NCBI GenBank assembly: GCA_963965975.1
Contig: OZ014412.1
Location: 808,501 to 872,500 of the forward strand
Length of the DNA stretch: 64,000 nt
Direction: 5' to 3'
DNA from: Xestospongia bergquistia
Taxonomy: Eukaryota; Porifera; Demospongiae; Haplosclerida; Petrosiidae
Both the position numbers and the translations under genes were made by a program. The notes under the pieces are model-generated. The model worked only from the letters and a program-made list of their open reading frames with translations, was not told the DNA's origin and searched no databases. Shown piece after piece: positions 45,462-58,100 of this stretch (position 1 is the stretch's first letter; each line of letters begins with the position of its first letter).

Positions 45462-47998
45462 ATGGCTCCAGTACTCACTACAATATGCTGCTTCCTCTAC
45501 ATAGCAATGTCCTGGCAATTTACAGAAGCTGCTCTTGCAGGTACATATTATATATTTTATTATTGCAATAAGAGAATTGAACATTTGCTGCAGAGTTTGT
45601 TGAAAAACCAACTTCAGTTAATACTACTCAAGGCTCCATAGCAGAATTCAATTGTACTGGATATTCTCAAGGATTTCATTGGGTGATTAATAATAGACTA
45701 TCAGATCATGATGATAATTCACATCGTGGTTTAGAAGAGATTAATGAAGTAGTAAATTCTGCTACTAATTTAAATATACATATTTTGCGAGTACCAGCAG
45801 AACCAAAAAATAATGGAGTTAACATAACATGTGTAATTTATAATTTTCTGAATGTTCCCAGTGATCTTGTTTACCTATACATTCAAGGTATGTTTATTTA
45901 ATACAATGTAATAATTTCCTATATAGGTTTGAAAGTTAACATTTAGGCTACTTTGATTTGGAATAAAAAGAAACATGATTTCAATCAACAATTATTGTTA
46001 CATTTCTTGTATACTATACATAGCTATCATAACATGTAGTAAGCAACTGTTTACTCTCCTTTAGGTTTATTGAGTGAAGTAACTGATGTTCATTTAACTC
46101 AAGTCAACAGTACTACTGTACAGTTATCATATAGTTCTCCTCCTACTTTAATGGGTGTCCCTATATTAAACTATTCTATTGAATTATTCTCATCATCTAA
46201 TAACTTAACATCAGAGATATATTGGACAACAGAGGAGACAATACTAGTGACATTAAATAATCCTTGTATTAACTATTCACTACAAATATCAGCTTGGAAC
46301 AATGTAGGTAAAGGGAATATTACTACATTACCACTGATACTATATCAAGGTTAGTATTAGTTATAAGTAGGTGGATGTGGTAATTTAGGTAAATTACCTC
46401 TTCTCTTTCATCTTATTATTACTAGTCCCCACACCTCCTCCTCTTAACACTACTCTCGAGTTTATATCTGATAATAACTATATTGATGTGTCTGTAGAGA
46501 GTATAGTAAGTATATTAACTAGTATATTATATATTATATTAAATTAATAATATATTAATATTGAGCTATTGATCTTAAACTGTTTAGATTAGTGCTAGCT
46601 GTGTTGGAAGGGTTCCAGATAATGTCACAATATCACTGGTTTCAGTGTATACAGTAACATGTCAGTTATCTATTAATGGTAGTGATTGTAATGAAGTAAC
46701 AATATCAATACTTAATGAGAAGAGATGGTTGATACATGTTAATATATCAGATCATGTAGTACCACAAAGACATTATCAAATACATCTAATGTTTGGAAAT
46801 AAAGCTGGTATAACACCAATGTCAACAGCAATGATCAGTGAGTGAGACATTTAATAGATTATTTTTAATTGTTTATTTTATTAGGTACATTTCAAACACA
46901 GAGAGCTACAATTGAAGATAGTAATGATTATGTATGTATTAACTGTTATTTTGCTGAAGGTTCAACATCATCTGGTTGTCATGGTATCTTTGTTGATATC
47001 CATGAAGTATTACATAACCAAACATTTACTGTACCAAGAAGCAAAAGATCTCCTAATTTTGGACATAACTGTGAGGTGTTGTTATCAGGTGAATATCTTG
47101 TACTGATCTTTGATAGAGATAAGAGTAGTTATATTGAAAATGAAATAGCATTAAAACTGAGTGCTATTGTAAGCCATCAACTAGAAACTACAACAATCAA
47201 GACATTATCTTCCTTTATTGGTAAGTAGTTGTATTATCACTGTGTATGTTAGTAATGTTGTTATTATATTGTTGTTGAGTCGTTGTTATTGTTCCCTCAA
47301 CAGATACTAGTACATCATCACAGTTAATAACACCTGTTGTCACTACAACAATAGAACCTTCTAGTCAAAGTAGTACTAATGATATATCTTTATTACTTAT
47401 TATATTATTTGTTACTGGAGGAGTACTTAACAAGTATTATTGTTATATCATTAGTGGGTTGTTTAATACGTACTAAGAAAAAGAACAAGAGATTAAAAAT
47501 ATGTAAGAACAATAACTTATCAAAGTCCATTTGGTTTGACTTCAACGATTGATTTTAACTATAAGTTCTTTTTGACAACCTTCCATTATAAATACATGTA
47601 CATATGTATTATCTCCCATAGTATATCACTTGTGTTTGCAAAGTCAAACGAAATGAAATTCAAATGGATGGATGGATAGACAGTTTGACTGGATGGTTAA
47701 ATTAATGGATGATCTGACAAACACACAATTAATGGATTAAGTATATTATATTCTCTATTTTAATAATCCAGCTATGTTGTCAGCACTTGTTGGCCAAAGA
47801 CATGCAGAGTTGTTCCGGAACACATTATCAGATGGTGCATCATCTCCCCTACCTCCTAGGACTCCTACCACACAACAGATACCAGATCCAATGTATGACA
47901 ATATGGAGGAGATCCAGTTTAGATCTACTAATAGACAGGCTGTAGAGCTTCAAGATTGTCCAGCTTATACTAAATTACCACTACAATCAACAAAATAA
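45462..47998 (+). CDS. D2: family D receptor with frameshifted TM segment
   Basis: Start at 45462 (MAPVLTTICCFLYIAMSW). The Ig exon (about 45.59-45.89 kb) keeps C..W..C (FNCTGYSQGFHWVINN, NITCVIYN) but differs from D1 at roughly 40% of positions. From the FN3 exon (46065-46350) onward it is nearly identical to D1, including the linker, middle and membrane-proximal exons. In the TM exon, near 47425, a 5-nt deletion relative to D1 changes the frame after FVTGGVL and ends translation at GLFNTY. The downstream tail exon (about 47.77-48.00 kb) is still present with LPPRTP, PMYDNM and PAYTKL. As read, D2 would have a shortened membrane anchor and no signalling tail. It could be a decoy receptor, a pseudogene or a sequence error. 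Confidence 0.75.
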
Positions 47999-48000
47999 TG

Positions 48001-48715
48001 TGTGTATATATAACATATATTTTACTATTTGCAATTTTCACTGTATGTAACAATGAACTATTTATTAAAATAATTATAAATAAAAGTTTTGTAATATGTT
48101 TTTTAGAGACAAATTATTTGTTACCTGATTAGTTCAATTTCTTTCCGAATTTTGCCATTTTGGCTATGTTATTTGAAATATCTGGACAGAACATATATCC
48201 CACTGTATTAACACTGCCTATGTAGGATGTCCAATGAAATATATTTGTAGATAACACTATAGCCTTTTGTAAGTGTTATTTGAGTGCTTCAAAAACCTAG
48301 CCATTTGGTAGCACTACTATCTTATTTACATTCTTTGTATTGGACTAATGTTAGTCATCTCTATATTTATATCTTTAGCTTGCCAAATAGCAATTATGAA
48401 AAATATAAACAATTGTGAATATTATATCTCTGATAATAATAGAAGAGACAATGCTACTAATAATCACTCAAGCACTATATACTGACATGTGCATTCTTAA
48501 ATTGAAATGGTACTTGTAGTTACTATATATACAATAGTTGGTCACAAAAGTAGAATATTGACATGCTTCTTTACTATGTACATACATTTAATATAATAAT
48601 GCAAGAAATAAATATAGAACTAAAATATCAGCATTAAAGAAATAAACATGTTATTTTAATAATATTGTGTCAACAAGACTCAACATAAATAAATTATACT
48701 ATACTACAGCTCTTT
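48001..48715. other. 3' intergenic region of D2
   Basis: AT-rich sequence with AATAAA-like signals shortly after the D2 stop. I see no coding, repeat or RNA feature. Confidence 0.5.
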
Positions 48716-49261
48716 GATATCACTAATAATAATAATTATACTAAACTCCATTTGATTTGACTTTGAAGATTAATTATTAACTATAAATTCCACTACTGCT
48801 TTCCCTTATTTCTGGAGTTATTATTATAGTAGTATTGATGAAGTGATTGCTTTTTTATTTTAATTCACAATATAAATATATGTGTATAATCTCCAATATT
48901 GAATCATTTCTGTCTGCAAACTCAAATTAAATGGAGTTTAATAGATGATTGGATGGTTATACAAATTGATGATCTAATAAACATACACTTTTAATGGATT
49001 AAGTATATTTTATTCTCTTTTTTAATAATCCAGCTGTTTTGACAGCTCATGAGTGCCAGAGACACACAGACCTGTTCCTGAATACATTAACAGATGGTGT
49101 ACCACCTCCATTTACCTTCTAGGACTCCTCCCACACAACAGACACCAGATCCAATGTATGACAATATGGAAGAGATCCAGTTTAGAGCTACTAATAGACA
49201 GGCTCTAGAGCTTCAAGAGTGCCTAGCTTATACTAAATTACCACTACAATCAACAAAATAA
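48716..49261 (+). pseudogene. Duplicated family D tail exon
   Basis: This segment copies the end of D1 (36.42-36.96 kb), including the last intron and the tail exon at about 49032-49261. Text such as HECQRHTDLF and LTDGVPPP is readable. An indel in the proline-rich part (CCATTTACCTTCTAG in place of CCACTACCTCCTAG) then gives a stop. The YxxM region (MYDNMEEIQF) remains in another frame. It starts the longer duplicated block that continues to 52.4 kb. Confidence 0.75.
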
Positions 49262-50617
49262 TATTGACATTCCTATTGTAATATATTATGTGTAATAAAG
49301 GATAAGATTTTTTTAATGCTTTTTATTTGAAGTTGATATTTTTGTATACTGAATATATGTAATTAACTTTTGTTATAATTTCTTTAATTGTTATTATGTT
49401 AACTGTCAATTATTCTTATTAGTAGTTAGCATTTGTAGCCTATACTTCAAATATAATTTCAGTTAATGATATCTAATAGTTATAAAGAAGTCAAATCATC
49501 TAAACAATTTCTAATATCAGATATATTAGGTGCAGGGATTATATTAAAATTACAATTATATGAATGCTGTATTAATGAATCTAACTATTCTCTACTAACT
49601 CTTTCCTTATTGTTCAGAATATTCTTATTGTATGATGTGAAATAACATCTTAGTAATGAAATGAGTACTACTTTATAAAAGACTGAGTGATTGGGAAAGA
49701 ACATCACATTTGTTTTAAATAGTTACAACTAAATTATATTTAATTAAAATCCAATGTTTTTTATACTACTAGTTATTGTTTATTTTATAATTGACCTCCT
49801 TATATGGAATTAGCTTTTTTTCATTGCAATTGTCCTAATTGTATTTGGCTAATTTTGAAATTTGCATTAAGTTTTTATCTGTTCAATAAGTTTGTTATTT
49901 ATTTCTTGCTATTCTATGTGTATCCCCACATTACTTATATCCTTATATCCCCTGATGAAGGCTGCTGTATAGGAGCTAAAATGTTGTAATTTAGTAAAAT
50001 ATGACTTATAACTGGAGCTATTTCAAACAAATATAATGGATCATCCCCTATTATTGAAGAGGTTTACAATCTTTTCATATATCTTGAGAGAAGTGTCATA
50101 TTACTGATCTGTCAAATATAAAAAGGACATTCATATTAGAGACATTAGGGACAGAGAATGCAGATCATCTCGATTTTCTTGGTTCATAGATAATATAGAT
50201 ATTAAGATAAAATGAGTCTTACATTACTAGTTTTCTTTTCTTATTACATGCTAAAGTATGTAGTAAGAAAAGAAAAATGTGCGATGATATATTAAAGCAC
50301 AAATGAACAAATAAATAATTGGAAAGAGATAGATTAATAGTAAAAGAATGTATGGATAGATGAATGAATTGATGGATTTGATAGACGACAGAGAAATGGT
50401 CAATAGATGAATGAATGGATGGTTGATGGACAGACAGTTAATAACAGACAAAGTAAAAATATTATCTGTTATATTCTAGTTATATATATTGTTAGCTCAA
50501 TAGTGTCTGCATGATACAGAATAATATGTAATTTAATGTTCTTTATTGATATGAGTTACTAAAGGCAACACTTCAGTCAAAGTGGACTGAATAAATTCAT
50601 ACCACTATGTGTATGTT

Positions 50618-50658
<41 letters not shown>

Positions 50659-51428
50659 TAATACAATTGAAAGAAGCTTAAGGGCCCCAGATTGTTATTA
50701 AATCCACTTGCTAGAAAATACTACACTACAGTGAGACAAATGCAATGTTTCTTTAAAGAATTTGATGCATAATATAGAAGACGTTAGTAGCACTATGCTA
50801 GAAAATGGTTTCAATCATGTTTAGAAGACACAATATTAGGAAGACTATAGCTATTTGAATGAACATAACATATATAAAATGTATATACAATATAGCTATT
50901 GCACAGGCAGATATATTACTGATGTCATCTGAAGGGTTTGAACAATCTGTTGTATTAACCCAAGGCACTAATATAGAAGACGTTAGTAGCACTATGCTAG
51001 AAAATGGTTTCAATCATGTTTAGAAGACACAATATTAGGAAGACTATAGCTATTTGAATGAACATAACATATATAAAATGTATATACAATATAGCTATTG
51101 CACAGGCAGATATATTACTGATGTCATCTGAAGGGTTTGAACAATCTGTTGTATTAACCCAAGGCACTAATATAGAAGTGTATTCTGACATAATGTGTAT
51201 GTGTACTTAAAAATTTTAAATTGGTACTAACTCTGTTTCATTTCCTACATCTGTAAACTAGAGAAATTACAGTGTAGTCTCTTCTTATTTATATAAATAA
51301 ATAATACATAACAATTTGTATAATTAAAAATGCAATGTCAACATAAAAAATAGTAATTTTATTATATAAAAGTTATTGCTGGGTATAGATTTAAAAAAAC
51401 AATATATTTTAATAAGAAAAGACTCAGA
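49262..51428. repeat. Second copy of the D1-E1 intergenic region
   Basis: Aligns along its length with 36.96-38.94 kb, with indels. It contains the TA tract 50620-50657 and a 199-bp tandem duplication. No gene is recognised in either copy. Confidence 0.7.
50770..51167. repeat. Tandem duplication, 199-bp unit, two copies
   Basis: The unit beginning TAATATAGAAGACG at 50770 restarts at 50969, and a third start of the motif occurs at 51168. The two copies look identical or nearly so over their full length. The homologous locus at 38.47-38.69 kb has a single copy, so the duplication is recent. Confidence 0.9.
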
Positions 51429-52261
51429 TTATTGATGCCTAGACATTGTTGTACGGAAAACAATATCTCCTTTCTTTTCTGTGTCCTCAGCAGGTTGACC
51501 TGTGTCTTCATCTTCTACAATTACATCATTATCACCTGTTGTAATAGGATTCTCTGATTTATCGCAACCAATTGTTTCAGCACACTCTAATTCTGGATTC
51601 TACCAGAAAGACATAAGGAGCTGGTTACTGAGCAATAGCTAATAATGTGTATATTATTTAATGTAGTTGATACTCCACACACACACAATATGTTAATTGT
51701 AACTGGTTACATCATTAATAACAAATTTTGAAACAATTGTAATGGTAATGGTAATTGAGTAATTAATTATGATACTAATTTGGAATTTTTGGAACTAATA
51801 GTAATTGTAATAGTAATTGGGTACATTCACAAGTAATGGTAATAGTATTTGTTTTATGATTTAGTGGACAATAATGATAATGGTAATGAGGTAATCATGT
51901 GATGTAATGGTAATTATTATCATTACAAGATAAAATAATTAACAATATCCCTAACATATATATATGTAATTAATTATATGACACACATAGCTGATGAAGG
52001 ATGAGAACAGATGGCAACATGTTACTTACTGTAGATGATATGTTATCATTATGAGGTTCACTTTCACTCTAAATATATAATAATATATAATATAATTAAA
52101 ATAATATTATTATATAATTTATGACATACTTCATCTGGTCTTGTTTCTCTTTGTTCTGGATGACTTATATTAGATACAACATATAATGACTATATTAGTA
52201 ACATCTGTCATGGTGATCAATTCTGGCCCAATATAACCATGGCCCTCTATATTAAGATAAA

Positions 52262-52316
<55 letters not shown>

Positions 52317-53019
52317 AGAGAATTCATGTGTGCATGTGTGTGCATCATTCACTTGTGTTATATCATCTTGGTCAATAGGAACACATAACTAGATATTATA
52401 TAAAATATTTCATTGGTAATTGTGTAAAGGAATATTCTGAGCATTGAAATTTAACCAAATATTATATTTAAAACAATTTGCCAATTTATCCTTCTTAAAG
52501 TAACCCATTATACAGTTTTTCTAATTGTTATTCACTAGCAATATTTTATTATATTTATTAATATGTCATACACTGACCTTGTACTAGTAGTGTAAAATTA
52601 TTTGAACAATAAAGTAATGTTGCATCAATGGTTGATTTGATAAGAACTTGAACTAAACTATCATTATAACATAATAGGACATTGGGGATAGTTAATGTAA
52701 CATTACAAATATTAGTATCATTATACTGATAGAACCTCTCCTGAGGATCTAAATCCAATTTAGTATTATGGTGATACACCTCAACTTTATACTCAAAGTT
52801 TGCATAATATTCTAAGCCAGTAACGTTAAAGGTGATTGATACAGGATAACCTTCACAAAATGTGACATCTAACACATGACTGAGATTTTGTGAGGACTCT
52901 GTACAAACTGAAATATATTATATTAATTGATAGCTATCATAGTTAACAACACACTTACCAGATAAAGAAGGAGATAAAAGAGATAAAAGAGAGAATACAA
53001 TAGCGAGAACACACCACAT
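51429..53019 (-). CDS. C3: C-type Ig ectodomain joined to an E-type tail (deletion chimera)
   Basis: The signal peptide starts at 53019 (MWCVLAIVFSLLSLLSPSLS). The Ig exon (about 52.57-52.91 kb) matches C1/C2 (VTFCEGYPVSI to NNFTLLVQG). The FN3, middle and TM exons are absent. From about 52.40 kb the sequence is E1-type tail. The exons lie between 52.37 and 51.43 kb, including GPELITMTDVTN and a terminal region where the E1 stop codon has become CGT. Reading then continues to a TAA at 51429-51431. The breakpoint is at about 52.40-52.44 kb. As arranged, splicing could give a secreted single-Ig protein with an acidic C-terminus, or nothing. It is opposite D3. Confidence 0.5.
52264..52313. repeat. 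TA microsatellite
   Basis: About 25 TA units in a tail intron of C3. A shorter TA tract is at the same place in E1 (39763-39779). Confidence 0.9.
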
Positions 53020-53131
53020 ATTGTCATCAAAACTTATTACTCTAATTTGGCCACACCTCCTCTATATTGCATTGTGAATAAATTAATCAGAAGACAGATA
53101 GAGACTGTGGACTAGTATTTATATGATCTAA
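53020..53131. promoter_or_regulatory. Divergent promoter C3 / D3
   Basis: A 112-bp gap between opposing start codons, with GCCACACCTC at 53050-53059 and AATTAATCAGAAGACAG shared with the C1/D0 gap. Confidence 0.5.
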
Positions 53132-53910
53132 ATGGCTGTTACTACAATATACTGCGTTCTCTTTACAGTAATGTGCTGGACATATACGGCAGTTATGTTT
53201 GCAGGTATAAATAAATTGAATTATTTGTATTTTTTAGACTTTGTCAAAAAACCAATATCAGTAAATGCCAGTTAAGTTTCAATAGCAATGTTCAATTGTA
53301 CTGGATACTCTCAGAGTTTTCATTGGTTGGTTAATAATAGATTACCAGAACACAAAGAAAATGAAAATCATAGTTTAAAAAATATTAACATAACAGTAGA
53401 TCCTGCTACTAACTTAAAGATACATCTTTTACTGATACCAGCTGAACCAAAGAATGATGGAGTTAACATTAAATGTTTGATTTATAATATTTCAGGGAAT
53501 TCACCAGCTGTTGTAAGTGATTTTGTATACCTTCATGTACAAGGTATGTTACTAATTTACACTAGATATATATATATATCAACAAGTATATAACAGTTGA
53601 TAGTTTTCAATTTGGAAGTTATGTTCACATAAAATTTAAAAATAAATCCTATGAACATTCTAGTCCTAACCACTATTGCTGAGATCATTTTTTACTGTAT
53701 CAGTTGTCACTACAACAATAGAACCTTCTGGTCAAAGTAATACTAATGATATATCTTTATTACTTATTATATTATTAATTTTGTTACTGGAGGAGAACTG
53801 GAGGAGAGCTATTATTAACAAGTACTATTGTTATATCATTAGTGGGTTGTTTAATACATACTAAGAAAAACAACAAGAGATTAAAAATATGTAAGAACAA
53901 TAATTATACT
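53132..53910 (+). pseudogene. D3: family D receptor with nonsense codon and internal deletion
   Basis: The signal-peptide exon at 53132 (MAVTTIYCVLFTVMCW) is intact. The Ig exon (about 53.24-53.54 kb) is close to D1 but has TAA at 53273-53275 where D1 has a glutamine codon. All exons from FN3 to the membrane-proximal domain are missing. The sequence jumps, at about 53.69 kb, to the end of the TM exon (VVTTTIEPSGQSNTND). That exon carries a duplication of GGAGGAGA-type sequence and the same out-of-frame GLFNTY ending as D2. No tail exon follows. Confidence 0.8.
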
Positions 53911-54117
53911 AAACTCCATTTGATTTGACTAAAAAGACTCTTTAAACAAACTTTGTTTTTGTGTCCTGACATGTAATGTAAATTACAAGTAATTTTGTAT
54001 ACTACTGGTATTTAAAGAGAAAGATAATTATTTACAACCTTAGACATTGACTCCATTACATCATGTGCAGTCACGTGAAGTCATTCAAAAATAATAATTT
54101 ATTTTAAAAAAAGAAAT

Positions 54118-54731
54118 AGTAATAAAAAAATTTTCTACAAAAATTAAAAACATGTAGGGATTCTGCTATAAAAACTAAAGAAACAAGAGCATGATAGGGA
54201 TGACACTAGTACGTTATCATCACTACATAGCAGCACAATGAAACAATATCATTTCTAAAGCAATTAAATGTTGTTAACATTTAACGATGTTTCATTCTAT
54301 TGTCTTAAGTTTGACAATTTCATCACATTATTCAAATTAGTTTAAATGAATAGACACAATGATCATTGATGTCAGAATTGCTAGTTCAATAGTTCAAGTT
54401 ACTCCAGTGGTAGTTTCATTTATTTTGCATATGACAAAACTACCAAATTTGGTAATGTTTCATTGCAGTACTGCGAGATGCTGATCTTGATAAGCAGGAT
54501 TAACAATTTCATCACACTTTTCACATTCACTTACAAATAGATCCAACAATCAACATTGTCACCAATTTTTTTTATGTTTTTGATATATTAGTCCAATGGT
54601 ATTGTTTCACTGTGCTGCTATGTAGTGATGATAACCTACTATTGTCATCCTCTTGTTTCTTTAGTTTTTTAGTTTTTTATAGCAGCATCCCTACATGTTT
54701 TTAATTTTTGTAGAAAATTTTTCTATCACTA

Positions 54732-54733
<2 letters not shown>
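54118..54733. mobile_element. Fold-back element with ~130-bp inverted ends
   Basis: The left arm at 54118-54247 and the right arm at 54600-54733 are inverted copies. They share TTTTCTACAAAAATTAAAAA, CATGTAGGGAT and CATCACTACATAGCAGCACA. The interior of about 350 bp has no coding capacity. A long TA tract starts directly at the right end. The element class is unclear. The intergenic DNA on either side (53.91-54.12 and 54.84-55.13 kb) shows no gene. Confidence 0.75.
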
Positions 54734-54821
<88 letters not shown>

Positions 54822-54836
54822 GTATGTATATATATA
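54732..54836. repeat. TA/TATG microsatellite
   Basis: About 38 TA units followed by TATG units. This is the longest simple repeat in the window, directly abutting the fold-back element. Confidence 0.9.
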
Positions 54837-55126
54837 CTAATATGACTGAAAGATGCTTAAGACCTTCAGAATAGTTGATATGTCATTAATCCTATGTACT
54901 AGACAATATTTGCTACAGTGAGCCAATTGCAACGGTTCCTCAAAGAATTTGGTATATAATATAGTAGAAGTTATGATAATATCATTATAGGAATTGATTT
55001 CAACCATGTGTAGAAGATATACATGTAATATTAAGAATACTATAGCTATCAGTGTACTAGTCTAGTCTTCTAATATTAAGACAACACAGTGTTCATATCA
55101 CTATTAATACATGATTATATGATAAA

Positions 55127-58100
55127 TTACTGATACAGTAATGGAAGGTCAGATGCAGTCTTTTCAGAGTTAGCAGTTACTGATTTATTAATTATTCCAG
55201 TTATTTCTCTTCCAATAGGCTTAGTAGATGGTAAATCTTGTCCACCTACAAATTCTCCACCCTCATTAGTGTCTGTAGCAGGAGGGGCATCTTCATATCC
55301 ATCATTTCCCTAAAATATCACATGTAAATTTTACTCTTTTAGTTCATAAGCTCATACTTGTTGAGCATCAGTGGAAGTAACAGTACTTTGTCCTATTAAT
55401 TGTTTTTCATCAGGATGTTGTGATGTTGATAATCTTGATTGAAACTTCTTGCTACTAAAAGTTATAATATCAATTCTCTTAACATTACAAATACATACAT
55501 AGCAGACACTACAGATCCTCTTCTTGACTTTTCTGGTTCCTTTGCTATATTTCTATATAACAAAAATTATGACAATATTTATTTTAGCCTGAGTACTTAC
55601 TGATTGTCTTTTGATTCCTAAAAGGTAATATAAAAGGTGTAATTTATATAATAATTACAAACATGAATGTTAGTAGTATCATTCTCTTTTATTTATAAGT
55701 TCCTACTTGTTGTGTATCATTGGTAGTAGTAGTACTTGTTAAATTGTGTTCTTGTTCTTTCTCATACTCTTGTGGTAATACAAATACTGTTCTACTATAG
55801 AAAAAATAAAAACTTTCTATTATCATAAGTACATACATTGACTCTCTTCTTGTTTTTTCTGGCTCAACTATTTTTCTAAAATGTGGTCATATTAAGTAAA
55901 TGATATGTACACATGTACTTACTGAAAATGTTTTGGCTTAGTATATACCTGAAAAAAGAAGTACAATGACAAATTTATTAAATAATCATACCATCTCATT
56001 TTGACTCAAACTATTAACAGCACTTTCTTCAACTCCTTTTTGTTCAACAGTTCCAGTTTCTTCTTCTCCAATGGGATAATCTCCTGTATCTTCTTTATTT
56101 ACATTTTGTTCATTGAAACTATCTTCAATAACTGCTTGTGACTCCACTTTCTTTGCTTCATTAGTCAGTGTATTACTACTGGAAGATGGTGAAATAATTT
56201 TAGCTTTTTCTGCTCTAAGATTATCCTCTTTATGCTCTTCTTGACTGAAACTATTTTCATTATTTTTCTTAACTGAAAGTGATAACATTTGTTGTTCTGT
56301 TTCAGTAGACAACATATTATTATTGTAAGATAGTGGAATGACTTTACCATCTTCCACTCTATGATTATCTTCTTCTTTAACTCCTTGTAAGGGTTCTGTT
56401 TCAGTAAGTGATATACCACTATTTGAATGTGGTGGAATTTTTGCTTCTTCTGTTTCAATGAGATGATTCTCTTTAATTTCTCTTTGATTGAAGTTATCAC
56501 CAACATTTACTTGACTTTTAACAGCTTGTAATGCCACTTCATTTTGTTCAGTAGACATAACACTAGCACTGGAAGATGATATAATATCATATTTGGCTTC
56601 AAGGAAATACCTGTCTCTGTATTGTTCTTTTTGATTGGAATTATCACCAGCATTTTCATCATTTCCCTTCACTGATATTTTGTCCATTTTATTAGGGAAA
56701 GTATCAAGAACTCTTTGTTCAGTAGAATTAGAAACTGCATCTGTGCCATTGAGAATTGGTTCTCTGTTATCAGTAGCTGTGTTAATAAATTTTATGTAAT
56801 GAGACATCATATATACAATGAAGTACCTGTGGGCTCATCATCATTGTCATGATAACACACATTTTTTAACTCAATCTAAAAAGTGAATAACCAATATAAA
56901 AATTATTTATACAATAATACCATTACATTTCTTTCTTCTTTTGAAGCATTATTTTGTGAATCCATGGATGTCTTAGTGTCATTTTTACGTTTAGATAAGA
57001 CAATAATGATCACCAAGACAACAATACACAATAGTACAATAAGAACAATAGGAATAATTACTATTACTACTATAAAATTATAAACAATATTATTATTATT
57101 ACTAACACTCTGAACATACCAATTAAACCAGTACTCATACTTTTAGTAGTAGTGGAAATGGGACTTCCTAACAGGAAATCCATATATTATATAATAACAT
57201 TTTCACTTACCTATTGGACCTAAAGAATGAGATACAGTAGGGAAAGTTGAAAAGACATGAAATGAAGTAGTTGATCTACAACTATCACCATTTACTATCA
57301 CAACTTTAAAGCTATAATTAGTTCGTGATTGATTAAAAATAGTAAACACTGTTACATTATATATTCCTGGACATAAGTTAGATAGGATACTACTAGCAAT
57401 ATGAGTAGTTGTATTCTGTAAAGTAAAATCTGTTTTTTCACTGATGACCATTATTCCACAACCCCACAGTATAGAGTGTGGAAGGAAATGACATTGATAT
57501 CTGATACCATTAGTAACAGGAGTTATGTCAACTGTTTGTATCTGAGATGTATCTATATAATATATAGAATATTGAGATAATGACATATATAAGTTATATA
57601 GTTATAACTTACTAAAGCGATTTGATAATGTATTCGATGATAAGTTCAAATTAGACCAAATGAAATTAGCTGAACAGTTAAACTGATCAAGAGGACACAC
57701 AAGATGTACTCCTTCATTTATTATAATACTTCCATTATTAGTTACAGTAATATTATAATCACTGTAATTAGAGTAATGTTCACATGTTATATTAACAGAT
57801 AAATGAGTAGGATATGATGGAGTACAATCAACATTAATAACCTGTATATAGAGGATAGGATCAATTTAATTAGAAAAAAGACCACTAACTTGTGCTCTAA
57901 AGATAACAACACCATTATGTGGATTATCAGGATCCACTTCAATATGATAATCTGTTAATATTACCTGTGGAACTAAGGACAGTATTAATGATATAGTATA
58001 TAGTGATATTACCTAATGAAGTATTGAAATAATACATTGTGTCATTTCCAGTACTAGCTCCATTAGTAGCTGATATAGTTACTGTATATATCTCATTAGA

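Noticed and set aside
50798-51191. Two near-identical small frames, possible tandem genes
   Set aside because: They are produced by the 199-bp tandem duplication. The single copy at 38.5 kb has no matching open frame, so a gene is unlikely.
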